Shown piece by piece: positions 51,598-60,374 of a stretch of DNA of 64,000 nucleotides. The DNA is taken from the NCBI RefSeq assembly GCF_025150245.1, contig NZ_CP102279.1:609001-673000 (forward strand), read 5' to 3'. Under the pieces are notes generated by a model. It made no database searches and was not told where the DNA came from. It saw only the letters and a program-made list of their open reading frames with translations. The position numbers and the translations under genes are program-made. How positions within the stretch are numbered: position 1 is the first letter of the stretch; each line of letters opens with the position of its first letter. This stretch comes from Dorea formicigenerans. Its GTDB lineage: Bacteria > Bacillota > Clostridia > Lachnospirales > Lachnospiraceae.

Positions 51598-51969
51598 ATG
51601 CAGAAAAGAGACTTAATCCAAGCGAATGCTTCATTAGAAAATCTACGACAGAACTTGGACATGAAGGATTTTGCAAAAGAAATATTACTTGAGGAGAATT
51701 ATAATAAATTTATAAGATCATACAAATTTACATTTTGGTTTCAATTAATCGGTGTATTAGCTGGATTTATAGTGCCATCAGTTGTTCTTCTTGTTATTTT
51801 TAAAGAATTTATTTACTGTGCTTTTGGTGCAACTATAGGAATTTTTTGGATGTGTGTATGGATGCTGCTAAGTATGGTAATTCCCCCGACAAGGATATAT
51901 CGAAAATTTGCAAAGTGGTATAGGAAAAGCGATGTGTCTATACGCGACTTGGATGAGATATTTTATTGA
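51598..51969 (+). CDS. Hypothetical small membrane protein
   Basis: The 123-residue protein has a charged N-terminal helix followed by two membrane segments (about 48-72 and 77-96) and a basic C-terminus. ATG 51598 follows GTGAGGA; GTG 51589 is also possible. It probably forms a group with its neighbours, each separated by short gaps. The function is unknown. Confidence 0.55.
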   Translation: MQKRDLIQANASLENLRQNLDMKDFAKEILLEENYNKFIRSYKFTFWFQLIGVLAGFIVPSVVLLVIFKEFIYCAFGATIGIFWMCVWMLLSMVIPPTRIYRKFAKWYRKSDVSIRDLDEIFY

Positions 51970-51986
51970 AGGGGACAGAAAAATAG

Positions 51987-52502
51987 ATGGAGATGAAAAA
52001 GGAATCTAATATATTGACTGAGGAAAAACCCAAATACATAATATCGCTAAAGAAGAGATATAGAATTCTTTATATCGTTATGTTTGCCTTATTTTTGGTG
52101 TGTACGATGTATTTTGGAGTGATATCACTTTGTGCAGGTACAGATACGATGATTTTTGGTATTGGAATCACAGTTATTTTCTTTATATTTTTATTCTGTT
52201 TTTTGTATGGTTTAACAAGAAAATGTGAAAGATACAAAGGCAAAGTTGTGTATTCATATTTCTTAACAAAGAGAGAATATAAATTGTCAGACATTGCATT
52301 CTCCAATGAAAAAACTGAAGAGTTTTATAAAGATTATGGAGATGGAAATGTAAGCAGCAGTTGGGATAAGGTCACGATTTTCTATAATAAACAAGGTGAA
52401 AAGCTCTTTAAATTTGGCTTAGCTTATGATAACGTTCAGCTATTAGTAAGAGATGTCAAAAATACACAGAGAAGTATTTCGAATCAGAAAAAGAAGAAGT
52501 AG
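51987..52502 (+). CDS. Hypothetical membrane protein with PH-like tail
   Basis: The 171-residue protein has two membrane helices (about 27-50 and 55-78) and a soluble beta-rich tail (Y-F-L-T-K-R-E-Y-K-L-S-D-I-A-F), the same plan as the cargo protein at 450-1019. The GH32 fragment begins within five bases of its stop, so this gene is adjacent to a recombination junction. Confidence 0.6.
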   Translation: MEMKKESNILTEEKPKYIISLKKRYRILYIVMFALFLVCTMYFGVISLCAGTDTMIFGIGITVIFFIFLFCFLYGLTRKCERYKGKVVYSYFLTKREYKLSDIAFSNEKTEEFYKDYGDGNVSSSWDKVTIFYNKQGEKLFKFGLAYDNVQLLVRDVKNTQRSISNQKKKK

Positions 52503-52506
52503 ACAA

Positions 52507-52776
52507 TTTACAAGAAAAGGAAACAAGATCCATACAGACAGAGGTAGGCTGGTAGATACTTCATGGGAAATGCAAACAGAATTTTCCACTCCTGATTTAA
52601 AAGATGGATTCCAGATAGATGTATATGTGGATCCGAATCTAATTGAAGTTTTTGTAAATGATGGAGAATATATAATATCCAATTGTGTTTACAACCTAGG
52701 CACTGATATTCATCAACAGGGGAATGTGAAATATGAAATGTACACGTTGGAAGGAACAGATGTATCGGAGGTGTAA
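52507..52776 (+). pseudogene. Glycoside hydrolase family 32 (sucrase), 3' fragment
   Basis: About 90 codons encode T-D-R-G-R-L-V-D-T-S-W-E-M-Q-T-E-F and I-D-V-Y-V-D-P-N-L-I-E-V-F-V-N-D-G-E-Y-I, the C-terminal beta-sandwich of GH32 enzymes (sucrose-6-phosphate hydrolase, levanase-like). The catalytic domain is missing. The fructokinase gene follows after two bases, as in scrB-scrK operons, so this is the broken end of the former scrB. The rest of the gene is absent from the window. Confidence 0.75.
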
Positions 52777-52778
52777 AA

Positions 52779-53753
52779 ATGTATGATGTAATTGCTTTAG
52801 GAGAATTATTGGTCGATTTTACGAATAATGGAACAAGTGATCAGGGAAATATGCTTTTTGAAGCCAATCCCGGAGGCGCGCCATGCAATGTGCTTGCTAT
52901 GTTGGCAAAGCTGGGAAAAAAAACAGCCTTTATAGGAAAGGTTGGAAACGATATGTTTGGTGCGATGCTAAAGGAAACGATCGAACGAGTGGGAATTTCA
53001 TCAAAGGAACTAAAAGTAGATAAAAATGTGAACACAACGCTTGCATTTGTACATACATTTCCAGACGGAGACAGAGCATTTTCCTTTTATCGGAATCCAG
53101 GTGCAGATATGATGCTTACAGAAGACGAGGTAGATGACACGTTTGTTCAGTCTACAAAGATTTTTCATTTTGGTACTTTGTCCATGACACATGAAAATGT
53201 TCGGAATGCAACAAAAAAAGCTGTTAAAGCTGCAAAGAAGAATGGATCTCTGATTTCTTTTGATCCGAACTTGAGGGAGCCTCTTTGGGAATCCTTGGAA
53301 GAGGCAAAAAAGCAGATGGAATATGGATTTGAGCAATGTGACATTCTAAAGATATCCGATAATGAGATCCAGTTTATTACAGGAATAGAGGATTATGACC
53401 AAGGAGTCTTATATTTACAGAATAAATATGAGATACCATTGATTCTTCTTACTATGGGGAAAAAGGGGAGTAGAGCTTACTATAAAGACTTTAGGATAGA
53501 AGAAAAAGGATTTCAGGTATCAACGATAGAAACAACAGGAGCGGGAGATACTTTTTGCGGGTGTTCCTTGGCATATATTTTGGAACACGATATTAACAAC
53601 TTGACAGAGGATCATTTGAGAGAAATGCTTATCTTTGCGAATGCAGGTGCGGCTCTAGTTACAACAAAAAAAGGTGCAATTTGTTCTATGCCTGAACGGA
53701 GAGAAATTGTAGATCTAATTGATGTTAGTAGAAATGCAATTCATCAGTTTTGA
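52779..53753 (+). CDS. scrK: Fructokinase (PfkB family)
   Basis: The 324-residue kinase converts fructose to fructose-6-phosphate (D-fructose:ATP). PfkB signatures: G-G-A-P-C-N-V at about 31-37 and D-T-T-G-A-G-D-T-F near 260 with the catalytic aspartate. A CGGAGG lies before ATG 52779. It was once the second gene of a sucrose operon; the upstream sucrase is only a remnant here, so expression now depends on some other promoter. Confidence 0.9.
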   Translation: MYDVIALGELLVDFTNNGTSDQGNMLFEANPGGAPCNVLAMLAKLGKKTAFIGKVGNDMFGAMLKETIERVGISSKELKVDKNVNTTLAFVHTFPDGDRAFSFYRNPGADMMLTEDEVDDTFVQSTKIFHFGTLSMTHENVRNATKKAVKAAKKNGSLISFDPNLREPLWESLEEAKKQMEYGFEQCDILKISDNEIQFITGIEDYDQGVLYLQNKYEIPLILLTMGKKGSRAYYKDFRIEEKGFQVSTIETTGAGDTFCGCSLAYILEHDINNLTEDHLREMLIFANAGAALVTTKKGAICSMPERREIVDLIDVSRNAIHQF

Positions 53754-53845
53754 TACGGAGGATGTGGAAGAAAATAATCTCACTGCAGAAAAGGCACAGT
53801 AGCTGTGTCTGAAATATGCTCGATTTTTCCGCTGTTTTCGGTTAT

Positions 53846-53916
53846 GCAAACGTTAATTGTTTGGAACAACAGAATGCATATCAAACCCCAGGAACTTTGT
53901 GTTTCTGGGGTTTTTT
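53846..53916 (+). repeat. Repeat with terminator, copy 2 (copy 1 at 46850-46940)
   Basis: GCAAACGTTAATT joined directly to GTTTGGAACAACAGAATGC and a CCCCAGGAAC/GTTTCTGGGG hairpin with TTTTTT. It is the fructokinase terminator and matches the sequence after the second integrase apart from a 21-base gap. Confidence 0.75.
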
Positions 53917-53922
53917 AATAAA

Positions 53923-53962
53923 AGACAGGATAAAACAACTGTAGTTTTATCCTGTCTTTGAA
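53923..53962. terminator. Bidirectional terminator
   Basis: AAGACAGGATAAAAC and GTTTTATCCTGTCTTT form a long perfect-looking stem between the fructokinase and the convergent lipoprotein gene; T runs on both strands. Confidence 0.75.
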
Positions 53963-53967
53963 TGGAA

Positions 53968-54876
53968 TTATTTGTTTGTGCTGTCTGCATCAATTACAGA
54001 CTGAATCTGTTTCATCAAAGTATCATAGTTATCTTGATTATCAATTCCGCCGAGCATCGGATCACCTACAATATTACCATTTCTATCGACCAGTATTGTT
54101 GTAGGAAATGCCATGATATCGGACGCATATTTCCCTGCATCTGAAGAAGAGTCAATGGAAAGATTGCGATATTTAGCACCCTGGTTTTCGAGAATAGTCT
54201 TTGCTTCTTTTATAGCAGTTTTGTTTCCGTCGAAGGTTTCTGTGTTGATACCTACAACTTCTCCACCCATTGATTTGATTGCATCGTTTAATTCGTTAAG
54301 TTTAGATAATTCGGCAACACAAGGTTTGCAGCCGGTGAACCAGAAATTGATGACAGTTACTGCATTTTTGGAAAACAGGCTTTCATCAACAGAATTTCCA
54401 TCATAATCCTGACCAGAGAAATTCTTGAAAGGAGATGCGTCGTTGGAACTGTTTTTCTGATCGGTGTTATCAGATCCTGTATTTTTCTTTTCAATCTCAG
54501 CGATTTGTTCCTCGATTTTTCGGATAGCTTCAATATCAGCGGTAAGTGTTTTCAGCTCGTCATCTGTAAAAGACTCCTTGTTTGATTCAACAGTGTCAGC
54601 CAGATAATCCGCATAATTTCCATTTGGGTCCGCAGCACTTTTACTCATCATGCCAAATGCCTTGTTCCATACATCTTCATGATCTGCGAAGATCTGATTT
54701 TCCTGCTGATATAAATCATTCAGTTTAGAGTTGGAATCGTCTGCAGATTCTGAGCCGGATTCAGTCTTGGTATTCTGAGATTTTTCTGTGCCTGCAGTTC
54801 CTTTCCCGCTACATGCTGTAAATAATAATGCTATGCAAAGTGTTAAAATAGAGAGAAATGTTCTTTTTGTTTTCAT
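53968..54876 (-). CDS. TlpA/ResA-like thiol-disulfide lipoprotein
   Basis: The 302-residue protein has a signal with lipobox F-T-A-C-S, a long E/S/T-rich linker, and a C-terminal thioredoxin-like domain with N-F-W-F-T-G-C-K-P-C-V at about 175. The C-x-x-C motif and the P-T-T loop mark a membrane-anchored thiol-disulfide reductase of the TlpA type, acting outside the cell. Start and AGGAG are clear on the minus strand. It is one operon with the 4Fe-4S membrane protein that precedes it. Confidence 0.85.
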   Translation of the reverse strand: MKTKRTFLSILTLCIALLFTACSGKGTAGTEKSQNTKTESGSESADDSNSKLNDLYQQENQIFADHEDVWNKAFGMMSKSAADPNGNYADYLADTVESNKESFTDDELKTLTADIEAIRKIEEQIAEIEKKNTGSDNTDQKNSSNDASPFKNFSGQDYDGNSVDESLFSKNAVTVINFWFTGCKPCVAELSKLNELNDAIKSMGGEVVGINTETFDGNKTAIKEAKTILENQGAKYRNLSIDSSSDAGKYASDIMAFPTTILVDRNGNIVGDPMLGGIDNQDNYDTLMKQIQSVIDADSTNK

Positions 54877-54916
54877 AAATAATTGCTCCTTAAAATAATA
54901 GTAATAAAATTAATAG

Positions 54917-55834
54917 TTACCGGTTGGTTATGGTTGATTGCTGCTGTTCTTTTTTGGGGCATGTTTTTCCCAGAAACTGATATTGGATCGCATCTTTTGG
55001 ACAAGCCTTGATACAAGCCCCGCATCGTATACATTCTGGATGATTTGGAGTCTTGCACACATCAATATCCATTTTACATGCCTTTGAACATTTGTTGCAT
55101 CCGACACATTTGCTGCTTTCAACTTTAATATTAAGAAAGCTGATCTTATTAAATAATGAATAGATTGCTCCAAGAGGACAGATCCATTTACAGAACGGCC
55201 TGTAAAACAAAATACTCAACACAACAACTGTAATTAAAATAAGGCATTTAAAAGAAAAAAGTGTTCCAAGTGCAGACCTTATAGCAGTATTTCCAAGTGA
55301 CAGTGGTATGGCTCCTTCCAAAACACCTTGTGGACAAATGTATTTACAGAAGAATGGATCTCCCATCCCTACAGAGTTCGTTACAAACATTGGCAGAAGG
55401 ATAACGAAAACAATGAGGATCATATATTTCAGGTATCTTAGCGGTTTCAGCCGGGCTGTGGAAAATTTTTTTCCAGGGATTTTATGAAGTAAATCCTGAA
55501 ACCAGCCAAACGGGCATAAAAAACCACAGATAAATCTTCCGAGTGTCACACCGAGCAGAATGAAAAAACCGGTTATGTAGTATGAAAATTTAAATCTGGA
55601 GGATCCGATAACCGCCTGAAAGGCACCAATGGGGCAGGCTCCTGTCGCAGCAGGACAGGAATAGCAGTTTAATCCCGGCACACATACAGTTTTGATATTG
55701 CCTTGATATATTTTACCCTTAAATAAATTGGGAATATGAATATTGGTAAGTAATGTGGCAACTGCCTGTATCCATCCTCGTATTTTGGCAACTCTTTTTG
55801 ATAATAATTTCGTTTTCTTATCCAATTCCGACAC
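54917..55834 (-). CDS. Membrane 4Fe-4S protein (NapH/CcpM-like electron carrier)
   Basis: The 305-residue protein has about five membrane helices, with C-P-F-G-W and C-P-L-G-A motifs between them and a C-P-x-G pair in the N-terminal part. Two classical ferredoxin clusters follow: C-V-G-C-N-K-C-S-K-A-C at about 245 and C-I-R-C-G-A-C-I-K-A-C-P near 272. It would pass electrons across the membrane, presumably to the TlpA-like lipoprotein downstream. The gene overlaps the small CXXC gene upstream. Confidence 0.85.
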   Translation of the reverse strand: MSELDKKTKLLSKRVAKIRGWIQAVATLLTNIHIPNLFKGKIYQGNIKTVCVPGLNCYSCPAATGACPIGAFQAVIGSSRFKFSYYITGFFILLGVTLGRFICGFLCPFGWFQDLLHKIPGKKFSTARLKPLRYLKYMILIVFVILLPMFVTNSVGMGDPFFCKYICPQGVLEGAIPLSLGNTAIRSALGTLFSFKCLILITVVVLSILFYRPFCKWICPLGAIYSLFNKISFLNIKVESSKCVGCNKCSKACKMDIDVCKTPNHPECIRCGACIKACPKDAIQYQFLGKTCPKKEQQQSTITNR

Positions 55835-55958
55835 ACTCCAGACATAATTTTATTGCTTTGCCGAGCACGACGTCTCCTTCACCTCTGAACGCACCATAGC
55901 AAATCATAGAGATACCCGTGATGAGTATTACAAATTGAGATATTTTTCTGCACTTCAA
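55818..55958 (-). CDS. CD1871A-type small CXXC membrane protein
   Basis: The peptide begins M-K-C-R-K-I-S-Q-F-V, has one membrane helix, and ends K-A-I-K-L-C-L-E-C-V-G-I-G, the CD1871A-family CXXC ending. TTG 55958 is preferred because AGGAG lies ten bases upstream; a longer open frame to 56018 has no ribosome site. It overlaps the 4Fe-4S gene by 17 bases, giving a three-gene redox operon. Confidence 0.7.
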   Translation of the reverse strand: MKCRKISQFVILITGISMICYGAFRGEGDVVLGKAIKLCLECVGIG

Positions 55959-56054
55959 GATTTTGTTACTCCTTTCGTTTGTTGTATTTGTTGACCAGCT
56001 GACTTCAGTATTATACAATAGTTGGTGTGAAATTTTCGTTAAGAAGTAGGTGGA

Positions 56055-56741
56055 ATGATTTTGAGATTATTAATAGTTGAAGATGAAAAACAAATATGTG
56101 ATGCAATTGCGAAAAGTCTGTATGATGCCGGGTATGAGGTGGATACTTGTTATGATGGGGAAGAAGCGCTGGAATGCATTCTGACAGAGAATTATGATTT
56201 GGTTGTTCTGGATCTGAATCTGCCAGGCATGGATGGGATGGAAATCCTAAAGGAACTCAGACAGAGCAATGAGGAGACAAAGGTTCTTATATTATCGGCA
56301 AGAGGGCAGATTGCAGATAAGGTCGAAGGGCTGGATGCGGGTGCGAATGATTATATGGAAAAGCCGTTCCATCTACAGGAGCTTGAGGCTCGTATCAGAA
56401 GTCTGACAAGAAGAAAATTTGTACAAAAGGATGTATGCCTGGAAAGCGGCGATATTAAGTTTGACACGATAAAGCGTGAAGCATATGCAAAGGAAATAAA
56501 GATTTCCCTGACAAGAAAAGAAAAAGGTATTTTGGAATATCTGCTTCTTAATCTGGGCAGGCCGGTAAGCCAGGAGGAATTGATGGAGCATGTCTGGGAT
56601 GCCTCCGTGGATAGCTTTAGTGGAGCTATCCGAGTACATATGTCTTCACTAAGAAGAAAGCTTAAAGCAGTGCTTGGACATGATGTAATCATGAACAAAG
56701 TGGGAGAAGGGTATAAAATACGAGAGGAGTCCGATCGATGA
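56055..56741 (+). CDS. OmpR-family response regulator
   Basis: The 228-residue protein has a receiver domain with E-D-E at 8-10, phospho-acceptor D in V-V-L-D-L-N-L-P at about 52, K-P-F at about 102, and a winged-helix output domain. It is divergent from the redox operon, with about 95 bases between them. The kinase gene overlaps its stop by four bases. Confidence 0.9.
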   Translation: MILRLLIVEDEKQICDAIAKSLYDAGYEVDTCYDGEEALECILTENYDLVVLDLNLPGMDGMEILKELRQSNEETKVLILSARGQIADKVEGLDAGANDYMEKPFHLQELEARIRSLTRRKFVQKDVCLESGDIKFDTIKREAYAKEIKISLTRKEKGILEYLLLNLGRPVSQEELMEHVWDASVDSFSGAIRVHMSSLRRKLKAVLGHDVIMNKVGEGYKIREESDR

Positions 56742-57898
56742 AAAAGATGTCACTGCAGTGGAGACTTACATGTATCACTACATTGTGTATTGCAATCATA
56801 TGTGGGTGTCTGACGATGTTTGTCTATAAAAATGGTGTGTATTATATAGATTCTTTGCAGAAGGCTGTTAATGCGCAGGGCGATGATAGTGTAGACAATA
56901 GTGGAAATGATTCAGAAGAAATATATATTAGCATACCAGAGGATAAGTGGGATGAGTTCGCAAATGATTTTTCTGTTCAAGTGTACAATAATAAAGAAGA
57001 CTACAGAAAAAACAGTTTGATAATTTCAGCTTTATTGGCGATTCTTGGCGGGGTAGCTACATATTTTATAAGTGGACACGCACTCAAACCACTCCGTGAG
57101 TTTTCTGATAAAATAGAAGAGGTGCAGGTACAAAATCTGGCAGACTCGCGAATCGAAGAAAGCAAGATTAAAGAACTGAATCAGCTTAGTGTTTCATATA
57201 ACAAGATGCTTGAACGCCTTCAGGATGCATTTGAGGTACAGAGACAATTTACTGCAAATGCAGCACATGAGCTTCGCACCCCATTATCTTTAATGCAGGT
57301 ACAGCTTGATCTATATCATTCCACCCAGCATCCAGGCAGTGATGCAGACACCTTACAGATGATAAAGATGGTGACGGAACAAAATGACAGGCTAAGCAAG
57401 ATGGTAAAAACACTTCTCGATATGAGTGAGCTTCAGACGGTAGGCCGGGATGAACAAATTATCATGGATGACCTTGTTGATGAGGTGTTGGAGGATTTGG
57501 AACCTCTTGCACAGGAAAAGAATATAAAACTTATTGGGAAATGTAAGGATATAACGATGGTTGGAAGTGATATTCTTATTTACAGGCTGGTATATAATCT
57601 TGTTGAAAATGCTATAAAATATAATCATTCAGGTGGACAGGTTACAGTAACTGCATATAAGGAGCAAAAACACATTTACCTGTCAGTAGCGGATACAGGA
57701 AGTGGAATCCCGAAAGAGCTCAGGGAGCGTGTATTTGAACCATTCTTTCGCGTGGATAAGTCCAGAAGCCGAAAGCTTGGCGGTGTAGGACTGGGACTTG
57801 CACTGGTCCGTGAGATCGTGAGAGTGCATGATGGCAGTATTACAGTTAAGTCCAATCCGTCGGGAGGTACAATCCTTGAGGTGATTTTCAATCAGTAA
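56738..57898 (+). CDS. Sensor histidine kinase
   Basis: The 386-residue protein has an N-terminal helix, an outer segment of about 65 residues, a second helix and a HAMP domain. The H-box A-A-H-E-L-R-T-P-L lies at about 182, followed by N-box and G boxes (D-T-G-S-G-I-P, G-V-G-L-G-L). Its coupling to the response regulator is clear; a role in controlling the divergent redox operon is inference. The 3' end has been duplicated (57876-57951). Confidence 0.9.
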   Translation: MKKMSLQWRLTCITTLCIAIICGCLTMFVYKNGVYYIDSLQKAVNAQGDDSVDNSGNDSEEIYISIPEDKWDEFANDFSVQVYNNKEDYRKNSLIISALLAILGGVATYFISGHALKPLREFSDKIEEVQVQNLADSRIEESKIKELNQLSVSYNKMLERLQDAFEVQRQFTANAAHELRTPLSLMQVQLDLYHSTQHPGSDADTLQMIKMVTEQNDRLSKMVKTLLDMSELQTVGRDEQIIMDDLVDEVLEDLEPLAQEKNIKLIGKCKDITMVGSDILIYRLVYNLVENAIKYNHSGGQVTVTAYKEQKHIYLSVADTGSGIPKELRERVFEPFFRVDKSRSRKLGGVGLGLALVREIVRVHDGSITVKSNPSGGTILEVIFNQ

Positions 57899-57951
57899 TA
57901 AAATGAACAATTATTGAGGTGATTTTTAATCAGTAATAAAATGAACGATTT
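57876..57951 (+). repeat. 38-base tandem duplication of the kinase 3' end
   Basis: TTGAGGTGATTTT with the stop region is repeated once: 57876-57913 and 57914-57951, with about four differences. It lengthens the gap between kinase and ABC-F gene. Confidence 0.75.
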
Positions 57952-57975
57952 TTGCAGATAAAGGAGAAAGTAAAA

Positions 57976-59532
57976 ATGAGTATTTTAAATGTTGAACATC
58001 TTACCCATGGCTTTGGTGACAGGGCAATTTTCTCAGATGTTTCATTCCGTCTTTTAAAAGGAGAACATATCGGACTTGTAGGAGCTAACGGTGAAGGAAA
58101 GTCCACGTTTATGAATATTGTGACTGGAAAGCTGATGCCGGATGAAGGAAAAGTAGAATGGTCAAAGAATGTCCATGCAGGATATCTGGATCAGCACGCA
58201 GTACTGGAAAAGGGAATGACGATCGGCGGCGTATTAAAGTCAGCATTTGATCCACTTCTTCAAAAAGAGCAGCGCATGAATGAAATCTGTGACCAGCTTG
58301 GAGATGCAAATCCAGAGCAGATGGAGCAGTTGATGGAAGAACTGGGAACGATTCAAGATGAACTGACTTTACATGATTTCTACACCATCGATGCAAAAGT
58401 AGAAGAAGTAGCAAGAGCACTTGGACTTCTGGATCTCGGACTGGAACGCGATGTCACAGATTTAAGCGGAGGTCAGAGAACGAAAGTGTTGCTGGCAAAA
58501 TTATTACTTGAAAAGCCGGATATTCTGCTTCTTGATGAGCCGACCAATTATCTGGACGAAGAGCACATTGCATGGCTGAAGCGCTATCTTTTGGATTATG
58601 AAAATGCATTTATCCTGATTTCACATGACATTCCATTCTTAAATGAAGTGGTTAACATCATTTACCATATGGAAAATCAGGAATTGAACCGTTATGTAGG
58701 AGATTATGAACATTTCCAGGAAGTCTACGCAGTAAAGAAAGCACAGCTTGAAGCTGCATATCGCCGTCAACAGCAGGAAATCAGTGAACTTAAAGACTTT
58801 GTTGCGCGCAACAAAGCACGCGTATCGACACGAAATATGGCCATGTCCCGCCAGAAGAAGCTGGACAAAATGGATGTCATCGAACTGGCAGCAGAAAAAC
58901 CAAAGCCGGAATTTCATTTCCGCTATGGAAAGACACCAGGAAAATTTCTTTTTGAAACACATGATCTTGTGACAGGATATGATGAGCCATTGTCAAAACC
59001 ATTAAACCTGAGCATGGAGCGTGGACAGAAGATTGCTCTTGTAGGAACCAATGGTATCGGAAAGACAACACTTTTAAAAAGTATTCTGGGACTCATTCCA
59101 TCTCTGTCCGGAACATGCGAACTGGGAGAAAATCTGGAAATCGGATACTTTGAACAAGAAGTAAAAGGAGAGAACCGCACGACCTGTATCGAAGAAATCT
59201 GGCAGGAATTCCCTTCATTTAGCCAGTATGAAGTGCGTTCCGCTCTGGCAAAATGCGGACTTACAACAAAACATATCGAAAGTCAGGTGCGAGTATTAAG
59301 TGGAGGAGAACAGGCGAAAGTACGCCTCTGTAAACTCATTAACAGAGATACAAATATCCTGCTTCTGGACGAGCCGACCAACCATCTGGATGTAGATGCC
59401 AAAGACTCCCTGAAAAAAGCATTACAGGAATATCGCGGCAGTATACTCTTAATCTGTCATGAGCCGGAATTCTATCAAGACGTGGTGAATGAAGTGTGGG
59501 ATATGAGTAAGTGGACAACGAAAGTGTTCTAA
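57976..59532 (+). CDS. ABC-F family ATPase
   Basis: The 518-residue protein has two ABC cassettes (Walker A G-A-N-G-E-G-K-S-T at about 36 and G-T-N-G-I-G-K-T-T at about 360), signatures L-S-G-G-Q-R and L-S-G-G-E-Q-A-K-V, and no membrane helix. This is the ABC-F layout, acting on the ribosome. Subfamily and any resistance role cannot be read from sequence alone. AAGGAG lies ten bases before ATG 57976. Confidence 0.9.
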   Translation: MSILNVEHLTHGFGDRAIFSDVSFRLLKGEHIGLVGANGEGKSTFMNIVTGKLMPDEGKVEWSKNVHAGYLDQHAVLEKGMTIGGVLKSAFDPLLQKEQRMNEICDQLGDANPEQMEQLMEELGTIQDELTLHDFYTIDAKVEEVARALGLLDLGLERDVTDLSGGQRTKVLLAKLLLEKPDILLLDEPTNYLDEEHIAWLKRYLLDYENAFILISHDIPFLNEVVNIIYHMENQELNRYVGDYEHFQEVYAVKKAQLEAAYRRQQQEISELKDFVARNKARVSTRNMAMSRQKKLDKMDVIELAAEKPKPEFHFRYGKTPGKFLFETHDLVTGYDEPLSKPLNLSMERGQKIALVGTNGIGKTTLLKSILGLIPSLSGTCELGENLEIGYFEQEVKGENRTTCIEEIWQEFPSFSQYEVRSALAKCGLTTKHIESQVRVLSGGEQAKVRLCKLINRDTNILLLDEPTNHLDVDAKDSLKKALQEYRGSILLICHEPEFYQDVVNEVWDMSKWTTKVF

Positions 59533-59555
59533 AAGGGACACCGATAATGAATGAT

Positions 59556-59590
59556 GGGGACGTAGTACTTTTAAAGTTTACTACGTCCCC
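59556..59590. repeat. Perfect 12-base palindrome arms (GGGGACGTAGTA)
   Basis: GGGGACGTAGTA and its complement TACTACGTCCCC with an 11-base loop, 24 bases after the ABC-F stop. It could be a terminator without a T run or a small mobile repeat. A second stem TGAGAAAC/GTTTCTCA follows at about 59660-59687. Confidence 0.5.
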
Positions 59591-59690
59591 AATTGATTTA
59601 CGCGAGCAACGAGCCAAAGTCCGTGCTTGCACGAGACCTTGGCGACTGCCGCGATAACTTGAGAAACTCGCGAAGCGTGTTTCTCATAGT

Positions 59691-60215
59691 TTATTTTGTC
59701 TTATATGTGAGCTGTTTTACATCTGGAATTGCCATTAATACCGGGTACAGTACGAAGGAGATAATCAGTCCGCCGACTCCCTGAATAATATTGGCTGGAA
59801 TACTTGCTGCTGCAGATGATCCATAAAGGAAAAATTCACAGATAAAATATCCACCGGCTACCAGTACGATATCGATCACGCCACCGAGAAGCACTGCTAC
59901 ATAACGTGATTTGGAATCTTTTGCAATTTTCTGGTAAACAAGTCCTGAAAACAGAGCAATCAGTCCTTTGATTACAAATGTAATCGGAACGTATACAAAA
60001 TATCCACCGAGGAGGTCTGACATTGCGGAACCGATACCGGCTGCCAACAGTCCATAACTTGGTCCAAGAACAACTCCTGACAGAATTACGATTGCGTCAC
60101 CTGGATGTATATATCCGCCTGTGCCAGGTGTAGGAATACGGATAGACATGGTGGCAACACATGCAAGTGCAGCAAAAAGTGCTGTCATCACAATTTTTTT
60201 CAAATTTGAATTCAT
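59691..60215 (-). CDS. ECF transporter S-component (PF07155-like)
   Basis: The 174-residue protein has six membrane helices and a Y-I-H-P-G-D-A-I-V-I motif at about 36, as in ECF-type S-components of vitamin importers. It needs an ECF module (EcfAAT) that is not in the window. The vitamin is unknown; the nearby ThiE/TenI-like gene suggests thiamine-type substrates only weakly. AAGGAAAGAGG precedes ATG on the minus strand. Confidence 0.8.
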   Translation of the reverse strand: MNSNLKKIVMTALFAALACVATMSIRIPTPGTGGYIHPGDAIVILSGVVLGPSYGLLAAGIGSAMSDLLGGYFVYVPITFVIKGLIALFSGLVYQKIAKDSKSRYVAVLLGGVIDIVLVAGGYFICEFFLYGSSAAASIPANIIQGVGGLIISFVLYPVLMAIPDVKQLTYKTK

Positions 60216-60306
60216 AGTAAAACCTCTTTCCTTATATGATTACTTATCTTTCGATTGAACCTACTGTACAACAATCATGGCTTGATATAAAGGTCCAATT
60301 CTGATA

Positions 60307-60365
60307 AAAAACAACAGGCCAGTTTGCGGTTTTGTGGGAGAACTGTAAACTGGTCTGTTGTTTTT
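60307..60365 (-). terminator. Terminator of the aldehyde dehydrogenase gene
   Basis: AACAACAGACCAGTTT / AAACTGGCCTGTTGTT with one mismatch or so and T runs; lies between the dehydrogenase stop and the S-component promoter. Confidence 0.7.
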
Positions 60366-60374
60366 AGATAGCAT

